Below, piece by piece: positions 17,438-24,776 of a stretch of DNA of 64,000 nt. The stretch lies in the NCBI RefSeq assembly GCF_027622945.1, contig NZ_JAPZVQ010000008.1:6413-70412 (forward strand), written 5' to 3'. A program made the translations under genes and the position numbers. The number at the start of each line of letters is the position of its first letter. The stretch's first letter is position 1. This DNA is from Glycomyces lechevalierae (GTDB taxonomy: Bacteria; Actinomycetota; Actinomycetes; Mycobacteriales; Micromonosporaceae). Under the pieces are notes generated by a model. That model saw only the letters and a list, made by a program, of their open reading frames with translations. It was not told the DNA's origin and made no database searches.

Positions 17438-17443
17438 TATGAT
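17438..17443 (+). promoter_or_regulatory. -10 box TATGAT of a leaderless gene
   Basis: TATGAT ends 7 nt before the ATG at 17451. It overlaps the alternative in-frame ATG at 17439, which therefore cannot be the start if this promoter is used. Confidence 0.6.
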
Positions 17444-17450
17444 TTCGGGC

Positions 17451-17984
17451 ATGAGTGAACCTCTGCACCATGCCCCCCGCCGTCGCAAGATCGCCGCGGT
17501 GGCGCTCGCCCTGCTCACCGCTGCAGGGCTCCTGGCGTCCGCGCCGGGCGCCGCCCAGGCCCGGGACGCTGCCGACCACTGCGTCGTCAACCTCAGCACC
17601 GGCGAGACCACTTGCGCCGCAACCCAGTCCCTGGCGCTCGCCGCGGACGCGGCCGCCGCCGAGGACGTCGGCATCATGTCCGTCACCCTCATCACCCTGT
17701 ACGACCGCACCAACTACGACCCGGCCGGAGGCACCCGGTCCTTCGTCGCCGACGGCAGCTACACCTGCTCCGCCGCGTACTCGCCCGTCGAGTTCAGCGT
17801 CGACCACCTCGACGCGGCCAACTGGAACAACCGCGCGAGCTCCGTGCACACCTACCGCTCGTGCGACATCAAGCTGTGGGACACCGTGACCCTCTCGGGC
17901 GCGTCCTCCACCTGGATCGACAACCTCGCCAACCTCGACACGATCGGCTGGAACAACCGCGCCGGCTCGTACCAGATCAGCTGA
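17451..17984 (+). CDS. Secreted peptidase inhibitor I36-like (beta/gamma-crystallin fold) protein
   Basis: This 177-residue secreted protein has a Tat/Sec-like signal (HHAPRRRKIAAVALALLTAAGLLASA, read in parts; AQA before the likely cleavage site). The mature part has four Cys and two WNNR motifs (ANWNNRASSVHTY and IGWNNRAGSYQ). These are the Greek-key corners of beta/gamma crystallins seen in the Streptomyces metalloproteinase inhibitor (I36). It probably acts outside the cell, either inhibiting a metalloprotease or as a structural Ca2+-binding fold. The start is fixed by the TATGAT box 7 nt upstream. It is monocistronic, between two terminators. Confidence 0.8.
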   Translation: MSEPLHHAPRRRKIAAVALALLTAAGLLASAPGAAQARDAADHCVVNLSTGETTCAATQSLALAADAAAAEDVGIMSVTLITLYDRTNYDPAGGTRSFVADGSYTCSAAYSPVEFSVDHLDAANWNNRASSVHTYRSCDIKLWDTVTLSGASSTWIDNLANLDTIGWNNRAGSYQIS

Positions 17985-17997
17985 CCTGGGAATGAGA

Positions 17998-18030
17998 ACG
18001 CCCGGACCGCGACGGTCCGGGCGTCTTTCG
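17998..18030. terminator. Bidirectional terminator between convergent genes
   Basis: ACGCCCGGACCG-cga-CGGTCCGGGCGT is a perfect 12-bp stem followed by CTTTCG. It serves the I36-like gene and probably the convergent exporter gene ending at 18039. Confidence 0.85.
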
Positions 18031-18038
18031 TTGCGCGG

Positions 18039-18941
18039 CTACGCTTCGGCCTCCACCGGGGCGGGAGCGGTGGCCGCTTCCCGTTGGGCCGCTGTGCGTT
18101 TCGGAGCGATCAGGACGAGGGCCCAGACGGCCGCGAGCGCCAGGTAGAGGCCCGTGACCACCGGCCACGGCACATCGAAGTTCCCCAGCAGGGTGCGCAG
18201 GTTCAGCGCCACGACGAGCATGCCGATCGTCGAACCGAGCTTCGCCGTGGGGATCTTGCGGGTCAGCCACGCCGCGAGCGGGGCGGCGGCCATGCCGCCG
18301 ACCGCCATGCCGACCACGACCGGCCACAGCACCGTCAGCGTGTCCGGCACCGCCATCCAGAAGCCGAGCACGGCCGCCGTCGACGCGAACACCTGCGCGG
18401 TCGAGACCGAGCCGACCACGCGGTGGGGCTCCAGCCGCGACGTCGTCAACGTGATCGGCATCGTCACCGGACCCCAGCCGCCGCCGCCCACGGCCGCGAG
18501 GAAACCGCCGACCAGGCCCGTCGGGATCGCGAACCCGCCGCGGATCGGGCCGTGGCCCGCGCCGGCGCCTTTCACGAAGCGCCACACGATGACCGCGCCG
18601 AGCGCGATGAGGATCGCGCTCGTCACCGGCGTCGCCGCGTCCAGGCGCGTCAGGGACGCCAGCGCCCAGGCGCCGGCGAAGCCGCCGACCGCGCCGGGTA
18701 TGCCGAGTTTCAGGGTGGTCGGCCAGTGGACGTTCTGCAGCCTGTGGTGCGAGGCGGCGCTCACCGCGCCGGTCGCGATCGTCGCCACGTTCACCGAGGC
18801 GGAGGCGACGGCCGGGGCGATGCCCAGGCCCAGCAGGAAGGTCATGGTGATGGTGCCGAAGCCCATGCCGAGGCTGCCGTCGACGAGCTGGGCGACGAAG
18901 CCCGCGGCGACGGAGGAGAGGATGGTGGTCGCGAACAGCAC
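18039..18941 (-). CDS. TauE/SafE (DUF81) family sulfite/anion exporter
   Basis: This 300-residue integral membrane protein has about eight hydrophobic helices in two repeats, as in TauE/SafE permeases that move sulfite, sulfoacetate or related organosulfur anions. The N-terminal repeat shows VDGSLGMGFGTITMTFLLGLG. The second repeat has a similar GGFLAAVGGGGWGPVTMP segment; these glycine-rich re-entrant motifs define the family. The C-terminal tail is cytoplasmic, Ala/Glu-rich. It is a single gene between a bidirectional terminator and a promoter with a TTGACT box. The substrate is inferred only from the family. Confidence 0.88.
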   Translation of the reverse strand: MLFATTILSSVAAGFVAQLVDGSLGMGFGTITMTFLLGLGIAPAVASASVNVATIATGAVSAASHHRLQNVHWPTTLKLGIPGAVGGFAGAWALASLTRLDAATPVTSAILIALGAVIVWRFVKGAGAGHGPIRGGFAIPTGLVGGFLAAVGGGGWGPVTMPITLTTSRLEPHRVVGSVSTAQVFASTAAVLGFWMAVPDTLTVLWPVVVGMAVGGMAAAPLAAWLTRKIPTAKLGSTIGMLVVALNLRTLLGNFDVPWPVVTGLYLALAAVWALVLIAPKRTAAQREAATAPAPVEAEA

Positions 18942-19318
18942 GCGCGGCTCCCTCGGGTACGGATGGCCTCTGAATAGTCCACTACATCAATCGGACAAGT
19001 CAACGAGTGCCCACGCTTCGGGACCGCGAAGCGGGACGGATATGCGACACCACGCGGGTTCCCGTCCGTCCCGCCATCATCCCCCGGCGCGGCCACCCCG
19101 GGCGCCGCACAGCCCGGCCGATCGCATTTGGAGGCCTCCGCCACCCGGTCAGGGGCCGGTCGCACCCTCCGAGACGAGGGTCATAGCGTGGACGAACAGA
19201 CCTGGTTACTCTCGTGTAGCCCAACATTCACCTGGTACGCCACGGCGACGCACGCGCCGCCGCAACAACCCGAGGGCCTGCGAACCGCACAGGCAGCCTT
19301 AATGCAGAGGAGCATTCG
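18942..19318. promoter_or_regulatory. 377-bp divergent region between exporter and malate dehydrogenase genes
   Basis: On the minus strand TTGACT (18998–19003 in plus coordinates) with a GACTAT box 18 bp further on forms a probable sigma-70-type promoter for the exporter. A 7-bp hairpin, CGCTTCG at 19014–19020 and CGAAGCG at 19027–19033, lies upstream of it. For mdh, TACTCT near 19207 is a possible -10, implying a leader of about 100 nt; GAGGAG at 19308–19313 is its ribosome-binding site. No small gene was recognised. Confidence 0.45.
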
Positions 19319-20269
19319 ATGGGTAAGAAAGTCACGGTCGTCGGCGCCGGATTCTACGGCTCCACCACCGCCCAGCGCCTGGCCGAGTACGACGTCTTCG
19401 ACGAGGTCGTCCTCACCGACATCGTCGACGGCAAGCCCGAGGGCATCGCCCTCGACATGAACCAGTCCCGCACCATCGAGGGCTTCGAGACCAAGGTCGT
19501 CGGCGCGACCACCGACAACGACGGCAACGGGTACGAGAAGACCGCCGGCTCCGACGTCATCGTCATCACCGCGGGCCTGCCGCGCAAGCCCGGCATGAGC
19601 CGCATGGACCTCCTCGAGGTCAACGCCAAGATCGTCCGCGGCGTCACCGAGAACCTGGTCAAGCACTCCCCGAACGCCGTCATCATCGTCGTCTCGAACC
19701 CGCTCGACGAGATGACCGCGCTCGCGCAGCTCGCCTCCGGGTTCCCCAAGAACCGCGTTCTCGGCCAGGCCGGCATGCTCGACACCGCCCGGTTCACGAA
19801 CTTCGTGGCCGAGGAGCTGCAGGTCCCCGTCAAGTCCGTCACGACCCTGACGCTCGGCTCGCACGGCGACACCATGGTCCCCGTCCCCAGCCAGTCCTCT
19901 GTGGACGGCAAGCCGCTCGCGGACCTCCTCCCCGCCGACAAGGTCGAAGAACTCGTCACCAAGACCCGCAACGGCGGCGCCGAGATCGTGGCCCTCCTCA
20001 AGACCGGCTCCGCGTACTACGCGCCGTCCGCCGCCGCCGCCCGCATGGCCAAGGCCGTCGCCGAGGACTCCGGCGCCGTCATGCCCGTCTGCGCCTGGGT
20101 CGACGGCGAATACGGCATCTCCGGCGTCTACCTCGGCGTCAACGCCAAGATCGGCGCCGAAGGCGTCAAGGAGGTCGTCGAGACCCCCCTGACCGACGAC
20201 GAGCTCGCCAACCTCAAGGAAGCCGCCGAAGCCGTGCGCACCAAGCAGGCCGACGTCGCCGGACTGTAA
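19319..20269 (+). CDS. mdh: Malate dehydrogenase (LDH-like family)
   Basis: This 316-residue NAD-dependent enzyme interconverts malate and oxaloacetate in the TCA cycle. It has Rossmann GAGFYGSTTAQRL, the ITAGLPRKPGMSR substrate loop (the second position after Arg-Lys-Pro-Gly being Met rather than lactate-type Gln), VSNPLDEMT, and the catalytic His in TLGSHGDTMVP. Length and motifs fit the LDH-like MDH found in many actinobacteria and phototrophs. RBS GAGGAG precedes the ATG. It is monocistronic, ending at a GC-rich terminator. Confidence 0.95.
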   Translation: MGKKVTVVGAGFYGSTTAQRLAEYDVFDEVVLTDIVDGKPEGIALDMNQSRTIEGFETKVVGATTDNDGNGYEKTAGSDVIVITAGLPRKPGMSRMDLLEVNAKIVRGVTENLVKHSPNAVIIVVSNPLDEMTALAQLASGFPKNRVLGQAGMLDTARFTNFVAEELQVPVKSVTTLTLGSHGDTMVPVPSQSSVDGKPLADLLPADKVEELVTKTRNGGAEIVALLKTGSAYYAPSAAAARMAKAVAEDSGAVMPVCAWVDGEYGISGVYLGVNAKIGAEGVKEVVETPLTDDELANLKEAAEAVRTKQADVAGL

Positions 20270-20300
20270 CCCGCGCTTCCCGAAAGATTCAGGCACCGTT

Positions 20301-20326
20301 CAGGGGCGCCCGCCCGGGCGCCCCTG
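20301..20326 (+). terminator. Terminator hairpin after mdh
   Basis: CAGGGGCGCCCG-cc-CGGGCGCCCCTG forms a 12-bp stem 31 bp after the mdh stop, without a T-run. Confidence 0.75.
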
Positions 20327-20379
20327 CGGCGTATCCGGCCGCACCCCCATATCCGATTCGCCGGGCCCGTGCCGGTCGC

Positions 20380-20385
20380 TAGGCT
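20380..20385 (+). promoter_or_regulatory. -10 box TAGGCT of a leaderless gene
   Basis: TAGGCT ends 7 nt before the GTG at 20393 and favours that start over the ATG at 20369. Confidence 0.55.
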
Positions 20386-20392
20386 TACGCCC

Positions 20393-21127
20393 GTGATCGC
20401 CGCAGACCAGCGCCGCACCGACGCCTGGCGGCCCTTCGTGCTGAAGCGGCCGCGCTCATGGGTACCCGAGATCGTCCTCGCCGTCGCGTTCGCGGCCCTC
20501 ACCATCCCGCTCGCCTGGCCGAGCCCGCTGGTCGACCTCGACATCTGGATCCGCGACTTCTCCGACGCCCACCGCCCCGAATGGGCGTACCTCCTCGCCG
20601 TGCAGACCAACCGCCTCGGGCAGGGCGGCCTCCTCGGCGGCATCGCCCTCGGCATCGCGGCCATCATCGCCTGGCGCGGCCGCAACGTGCGACCCCTCAT
20701 CGCGTTCCTCGTCGCCTACGGCATGGCCGGGGCCGTACTCGTCCTCAAGTACACGCTGCCGCGCGTCTACCCCCACTGGCCGCGCCCCGAACCGGGCCCG
20801 TACGCCGAAGCCGCGCAGGCCGTGCTGTTCACCTCGCTCGACCCGTCCGGCGCGTACCCCTCGGGGCACGTGCTCAACACGATCATCTGGTACGGGTTCA
20901 TCGTCCTCCTCATCGGCGCGCACATGCGGCGCTGGCAGCGCGGGCTGGTCCGGCTGGCGCCGCCGGTGATCGTCATGTTCTCGACGACGTACGTGAGCTT
21001 CCACTGGTTCTCGGATACCCCGGGCGGGCTCGTGCTCGGGCTCCTCATCCTCCGCACGGTCCAACGCATCCCATGGGACACAGTGGTACTGCCGATCTGG
21101 CTCGAGCCTGACCGGCGCTATCGCTAG
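20393..21127 (+). CDS. PAP2 superfamily membrane phosphatase
   Basis: This 244-residue protein has about six hydrophobic helices. The acid-phosphatase motifs are recognisable: KYTLPRVYP (motif 1), YPSGH (motif 2, catalytic His) and SFHWFSD (motif 3, nucleophilic His and Asp). PAP2 membrane enzymes dephosphorylate phosphatidic acid, polyprenyl pyrophosphate or diacylglycerol pyrophosphate on the outer membrane face. Given the many undecaprenyl-linked polymers in this locus, recycling of a polyprenyl (pyro)phosphate is attractive but unproven. GTG 20393 is supported by the TAGGCT box. The next gene begins 36 bp downstream under its own promoter. Confidence 0.85.
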   Translation: MIAADQRRTDAWRPFVLKRPRSWVPEIVLAVAFAALTIPLAWPSPLVDLDIWIRDFSDAHRPEWAYLLAVQTNRLGQGGLLGGIALGIAAIIAWRGRNVRPLIAFLVAYGMAGAVLVLKYTLPRVYPHWPRPEPGPYAEAAQAVLFTSLDPSGAYPSGHVLNTIIWYGFIVLLIGAHMRRWQRGLVRLAPPVIVMFSTTYVSFHWFSDTPGGLVLGLLILRTVQRIPWDTVVLPIWLEPDRRYR

Positions 21128-21151
21128 CCGGTTCGCGTAATACGGGCACGG

Positions 21152-21157
21152 TATCTT
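21152..21157 (+). promoter_or_regulatory. -10 box TATCTT of a leaderless gene
   Basis: TATCTT ends 6 nt before the ATG at 21164. Confidence 0.55.
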
Positions 21158-21163
21158 CGACCC

Positions 21164-22402
21164 ATGCCCACACCGCCGCGCGAGCGGCCGACACTGCAGC
21201 GCCGCCTCGGACTCCCCTCAGCCATCACGATCGGTCTCGCGTCGATGCTCGGCGCGGGCGTCTTCGCGGTCTGGGCCCCCGCCGCGCGCGCCGCCGGGTC
21301 CGGGCCGGGCCTGCTCGCCGCCCTTGCGGTCGCGGGCGTGGTCGCCTACTGCAACGCGAACTCCTCGGCGCGGCTCGCGGCGCTCTATCCGCAGGCGGGC
21401 GGGGCGTACGTGTACGGGACGCGGCGGCTGCACCCGGCGGCCGGGTTCGCGGCCGGGTGGGCGTTCGTGGTCGGCAAGACCGCTTCGGCCGCGGCGATGG
21501 CGCTGACGCTCGGCGCGTACCTGCTGCCGGACCATCCGCGGGCGCTCGCGGCGGCGGCCGTGACCGCGTTCTGCGCCATCAACCTCTTGGGCGTCAAGAA
21601 GACCGCCGCGGCTTCGGCCGTGTTCGCCGCGACGACGCTCGCGGTGCTCGCCGCCGTCGTCGTCGCCGGGTTCACGGGGCCCGTGGCCGCGCAGCCGCTC
21701 GGCGGCACGCACCCGTGGGGCGTGCTCACCGCCGCCGGGTTCCTGTTCTTCGCGTTCGCCGGGTACGCCCGGATCGCGACCCTCGGCGAAGAGGTCAAGG
21801 ACCCTGAGCGGACGATTCCCCGCGCGATCCCGATCGCCCTGGGGATCGCCTTCGCCGTGTACCTGCTCGTCGCCGTCACCGTCTTGAGCGTCCTCGGCGC
21901 GGGCACGCTCGCCACGTCGACCGCGCCGCTCGCGGACCTCGCCGGGGCCAGCGCGCCGGCACTCAAGCCGGTGGTCGCGATCGGCGCGGGCGTCGCCGTC
22001 GCGGGCGTGCTGCTGAGCCTGCTCGCCGGGATCGGCCGCACCACGCTGGCGATGGCCCGGGACCGGCGGCTCCCGGGCGGACTCGCGGCGGTGTCGGAGC
22101 GGTTCGGGGTGCCGTGGGCGGCCGAGGTCGCGGCGAGCGTCCTCGTCCTGATTCTGGTGTCCACACTGGACTTGTCGGGGGCGATCGGCTTCTCGAGCTT
22201 CTGCGTGCTCGTCTACTACGGGGTCGCGAACGCCTCGGCCGTGACCCTCGAGCGGCGCGCCGTGATCCCGTGGCTCGGGCTCGTCGGCTGCCTCCTCGTC
22301 GCCGCGAGCCTGCCGCTGCACTCCGTCCTCGGCGGCTTGGCCGTCTTCGCCGTCGGCGCGGGCTGGTACGCCCTCACCGAACGCCGCGCCCGCCGAGCCT
22401 GA
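21164..22402 (+). CDS. APC-family amino acid permease
   Basis: This 412-residue protein has roughly twelve hydrophobic helices. The first-helix motif IGLASMLGAGVFAVWAPAA is the unwound substrate site of the amino acid–polyamine–organocation family (GxGI/V-type). Further family features are YPQAGGAYVYG in helix 2 and the FFAFAGYARIATLGEEVKDPERTIPRAI region (read in parts) around helices 6–7. It is shorter than the usual 450–500 residues, mainly through small loops and termini. Substrate is not predictable. It converges with the DUF3263 gene with a 6-bp gap and no terminator. Confidence 0.88.
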   Translation: MPTPPRERPTLQRRLGLPSAITIGLASMLGAGVFAVWAPAARAAGSGPGLLAALAVAGVVAYCNANSSARLAALYPQAGGAYVYGTRRLHPAAGFAAGWAFVVGKTASAAAMALTLGAYLLPDHPRALAAAAVTAFCAINLLGVKKTAAASAVFAATTLAVLAAVVVAGFTGPVAAQPLGGTHPWGVLTAAGFLFFAFAGYARIATLGEEVKDPERTIPRAIPIALGIAFAVYLLVAVTVLSVLGAGTLATSTAPLADLAGASAPALKPVVAIGAGVAVAGVLLSLLAGIGRTTLAMARDRRLPGGLAAVSERFGVPWAAEVAASVLVLILVSTLDLSGAIGFSSFCVLVYYGVANASAVTLERRAVIPWLGLVGCLLVAASLPLHSVLGGLAVFAVGAGWYALTERRARRA

Positions 22403-22408
22403 GCCCGG

Positions 22409-22798
22409 TCAGCGCTCGGCGCGCCGCTGATCCCGGGCGGCCCTGAGCCGCCGCACCACCGCCGGCTGCTCCGCGGCCGCCTCCGGGTGGTCGATGAGCC
22501 GCGCCAGATGCTGGTAGTACCGCTCGGGGGTGAGCTCGAGCTCGTCGCTGATCGCCTGCGTCTTCGCGCCCGACGCCCGCCACCAGCGGGCCTCGAACGC
22601 GAGCAGCCGCGACTCCAGCGCGCTCAGCTTCGACTCGGGACCGCGCGGTTCCCGTTGCGGGGCAGGCTGCTTCGGGGGCGCCTCCCGTGCCGGACGGGAG
22701 GTCTCCTCCCCGCGCGCCGGCCGCGGCGCGGGCAGCAGTTCCTCACCGCCCTGGCGTGCACGGGATGCGGACTGGGCGGGGCGTTGGCCGGGAGGCAT
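22409..22798 (-). CDS. DUF3263 domain protein (probable small DNA-binding protein)
   Basis: This 129-residue protein has a Pro/Arg-rich, probably disordered N-terminus of about 55 residues. A helical DUF3263 core follows, with LLAFEARWWRASGAKTQAI, then ELELTPERYYQHLARLID and a basic VVRRLRAARDQRR tail. The family is actinobacterial, small and of unknown role; the helix-turn-helix-like core suggests nucleic-acid binding. AGGAG lies about 8 nt before ATG 22798. It is convergent with the APC permease gene. Confidence 0.85.
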   Translation of the reverse strand: MPPGQRPAQSASRARQGGEELLPAPRPARGEETSRPAREAPPKQPAPQREPRGPESKLSALESRLLAFEARWWRASGAKTQAISDELELTPERYYQHLARLIDHPEAAAEQPAVVRRLRAARDQRRAER

Positions 22799-22843
22799 GG
22801 GGCGGCTCCTCGTGAACGTGCGGCGCCGCGAGCGGTGCCGTGA

Positions 22844-23629
22844 CTACTCGATCCAGTCGATCAGGTCCGCCACCGAATCCTTGACGTGGTTCGGTCGGAA
22901 GGGGTAGCGCTCGACTTCTTCCATAGTGTCAGTGACCCCCGACAAAACGAGGACCGTCTCGAGCCCGGCCTCGAGGCCCGACAGCACGTCGGTGTCCATG
23001 CGGTCGCCGATCATCACCGTCGTCTCCGAGTGGGCCCCGATGCGGCGCAACGCGTTCCGCATCATCAGAGGGTTGGGCTTCCCCGGGAAGTACGCCTCGG
23101 AACCCGTCGCGGCAGTGATCATCGCCGCAACCGCGCCCACACCGAGCATCAGGCCCTCCGGGCTCGGCCCGGTCGTGTCCGGGTTGGTGCAGATCAACCG
23201 CGACCCCGACTTGACCAGCCGCACCGCCGTCGTGAGCGCCCCGAAGTCGTACCGCCGGGTCTCACCGAGCACCACGTAGTCCGGCCGGTAGTCGGTGAGC
23301 ACGTACCCGATCTCGTGCAGCGCCGTCGTCAGGCCCGCCTCGCCGATCACGTACGCCGAGCCCTTGGGCCGCTGCGACTGCAGGAAGTCCGCCGTCGCCA
23401 TCGCCGAGGTGTAGATCGACTCGACCGGCACCTGCAGCCCGGAGTTCTTCAGCCGCACATGCAGGTCGCGCGGGGTGTAGATCGAGTTGTTGGTCAGGAC
23501 GAGGAACCGCTTCCCCGCCGTCTGCAACTTCTCGATGAGCTTGTTGGCGCCGGGAACCGGCACGCCCTCGTGGACGAGCACGCCGTCCATGTCCGAGAGC
23601 CAGCTGTCGAAGGGTCCAGGTGTAGTCAT
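22844..23629 (-). CDS. HAD-IIA family hydrolase (NagD-like phosphatase)
   Basis: This 261-residue cytoplasmic phosphatase has HAD motif I as WLSDMDGVLV (nucleophile and acid Asp), motif II LVLTNNS, motif III Lys in GKPNPLMM and motif IV MIGDRMDTDVLSG. The cap insertion between motifs II and III is the C2a type of NagD/p-nitrophenylphosphatase. Substrates of relatives are sugar phosphates and nucleoside monophosphates. The ATG at 23629 fits the family start; an ATG 9 bp upstream is also possible. Divergent from the small membrane-peptide gene at 23689. Confidence 0.9.
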   Translation of the reverse strand: MTTPGPFDSWLSDMDGVLVHEGVPVPGANKLIEKLQTAGKRFLVLTNNSIYTPRDLHVRLKNSGLQVPVESIYTSAMATADFLQSQRPKGSAYVIGEAGLTTALHEIGYVLTDYRPDYVVLGETRRYDFGALTTAVRLVKSGSRLICTNPDTTGPSPEGLMLGVGAVAAMITAATGSEAYFPGKPNPLMMRNALRRIGAHSETTVMIGDRMDTDVLSGLEAGLETVLVLSGVTDTMEEVERYPFRPNHVKDSVADLIDWIE

Positions 23630-23675
23630 GCTCAACATCTTGCCATCGCTCGGAGAAAACGACGAGGACCGGACG

Positions 23676-23681
23676 TAAAGT
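23676..23681 (+). promoter_or_regulatory. -10 box TAAAGT of a leaderless small gene
   Basis: TAAAGT ends 7 nt before the GTG at 23689, supporting the 31-residue reading frame as a genuine first cistron. Confidence 0.55.
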
Positions 23682-23688
23682 GGTGCCC

Positions 23689-23784
23689 GTGGAGACGGCA
23701 TTGACGGCCGTGCTCGTCATCGCCGCAGGCGCCATGGCGGGCGCACTCGGCTACTGGACCATTCGAACCGCGAGGAACAAATGA
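23689..23784 (+). CDS. 31-residue single-helix membrane peptide
   Basis: This is a very small gene: GTG start, 31 residues (METALTAVLVIAAGAM then AGALGYWTIRTARNK). A hydrophobic helix spans about residues 5–23 and a basic tail (RTARNK) follows, so it is N-out/C-in by the positive-inside rule. Its TGA overlaps the next ATG as ATGA. Together with the leaderless TAAAGT promoter this makes it the first gene of a two-gene operon with the nitrobindin-like protein. It could be a membrane tether or regulatory peptide for that protein. No family is recognised. Confidence 0.6.
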   Translation: METALTAVLVIAAGAMAGALGYWTIRTARNK

Positions 23785-24371
23785 GCGAGCGCGAAGTACC
23801 CGAAGAGTTCGCCTCGACCTTTCAGAAGGTCGAGCCCTACCCGTTCGAGGAGACCGACGACCTGCGCCGCGGGCCCAACCTGCACGACGACCTGCTGCCG
23901 CTGCTGCCCCTCGTCGGCCGCTGGCGCGGGCGCGGCCAGGGCGGCTACCCCGGCACCGAGGACTTCCTGTACGCCCAGGAGATCGCCTTCCTCCACGACG
24001 GGCGCCCGTTCCTGCGCTACCACGCCAGGTCCTGGATCATCGACCCCGACGGGAAGCCCATCCGCCCCGCGGCCCAGGAGACCGGCTGGTGGCGAGTCGT
24101 GAAGGGCGAGGACCCCAAGCGCCCCGAGATCGAAGTGCTGCTTTCCCACCCCACGGGCATCCTCGACCTGTACTACGGGCACGTGGACGGCCTTCAGATC
24201 GAGATCGCCACCGACGCGGTCGTGCGCAGCCCGCAGGCGAAGGAAGTCACCGCCGGCAAACGGCTGTACGGCATCGTGGAAGGCGCCCTCATGTACGCCC
24301 AGGAGCTGGCCGCCGAAGGCAAGCCCCTCAGCCCCCACCTGAGCGCCAGCCTGAGCCGGGTGGCCGGATAG
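23781..24371 (+). CDS. Nitrobindin-like heme-binding beta-barrel protein (FABP/DUF1794)
   Basis: This 196-residue protein matches bacterial nitrobindins, ten-stranded barrels that bind heme and can isomerise peroxynitrite or bind NO. The signature GRWRGRGQGGYP (about residue 47, GxWxGxG) and the C-terminal SPHLSASLSRV segment, whose His is the expected proximal heme ligand, are present. EIEVLLSHPTGILDLYYG fits the central strands. It is translationally coupled to a 31-residue membrane peptide. Family knowledge supports heme binding; activity is inference. Confidence 0.85.
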   Translation: MSEREVPEEFASTFQKVEPYPFEETDDLRRGPNLHDDLLPLLPLVGRWRGRGQGGYPGTEDFLYAQEIAFLHDGRPFLRYHARSWIIDPDGKPIRPAAQETGWWRVVKGEDPKRPEIEVLLSHPTGILDLYYGHVDGLQIEIATDAVVRSPQAKEVTAGKRLYGIVEGALMYAQELAAEGKPLSPHLSASLSRVAG

Positions 24372-24389
24372 TCGTCCAGACACGCGATT

Positions 24390-24423
24390 GAGGGCGGCCG
24401 GGCTGGTGTGTCCGGCCGCCCTC
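24390..24423 (+). terminator. Terminator hairpin after the nitrobindin-like gene
   Basis: GAGGGCGGCCGG and its complement form a 12-bp stem across a 10-nt loop, starting 18 bp after the stop at 24371. Confidence 0.8.
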
Positions 24424-24609
24424 TGGTGTTCCTCCATGGAGGAGGTGTGGCCTGTGCGGGGACCGCGCGCGGGTGGCTTCCCGCGCGCGGTCTCGGTATG
24501 GTGGCGTTCGCGAAATCCCTCTTGTCGCCGCCATCCCGCAAGGCCAGATGGCTTTTTTGATCCAAGGCTGACACATGCTGTAGTTGCTCTGCAACAGAAA
24601 GTTGCTGCC

Positions 24610-24618
24610 TGTGGATAA
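24610..24618 (-). promoter_or_regulatory. Perfect DnaA box TTATCCACA (copy 1)
   Basis: Exact match to the bacterial DnaA-box consensus on the minus strand, 146 bp from a second exact copy. Confidence 0.5.
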
Positions 24619-24755
24619 CTTTCCGCAGAAGCGAGTTCGCGCTGGACACGGCTTTGTGGAGGGTGTCGGTGAGGCTGCGGGTGGGTCGGTTCGTCTGGCG
24701 CATGCGTCAACCCTGTCACGGGTTGTCGTTGATCGGCAACAGTGAGTTTCCGGCC

Positions 24756-24764
24756 TGTGGATAA
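24756..24764 (-). promoter_or_regulatory. Perfect DnaA box TTATCCACA (copy 2)
   Basis: Second exact match on the minus strand, just downstream of the helicase stop codon and in the same orientation as copy 1. Confidence 0.5.
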
Positions 24765-24776
24765 CTCTGTGGGCGG

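Larger units (their letters stand above)
24424..24776. other. Structured intergenic region with dyads and two DnaA boxes
   Basis: No convincing gene is visible in this AT-richer stretch. It contains a 14-bp perfect palindrome TCCTCCATGGAGGA (24430–24443), a 13-bp hairpin GACCGCGCGCGGG…CCCGCGCGCGGTC (24461–24492), and a short hairpin AAGGCCA-GA-TGGCTTT running into six T (24540–24558). A GTTGC-tct-GCAAC hairpin lies at 24583–24595. Two exact TGTGGATAA sequences (reverse complement of TTATCCACA) lie at 24610–24618 and 24756–24764. The second abuts the stop of the helicase gene. It could hold a small RNA or DnaA-binding cluster. Confidence 0.5.

Noticed and set aside
24194..24703. A 169-codon minus-strand frame in the intergenic region
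   Set aside because: Its second half is antisense to the nitrobindin gene, it spans a terminator hairpin, and no RBS or known motif is visible.
24610..24764. Chromosomal origin of replication
   Set aside because: Only two DnaA boxes are present, and dnaA, dnaN, gyrB, rpmH and an AT-rich unwinding element are absent.
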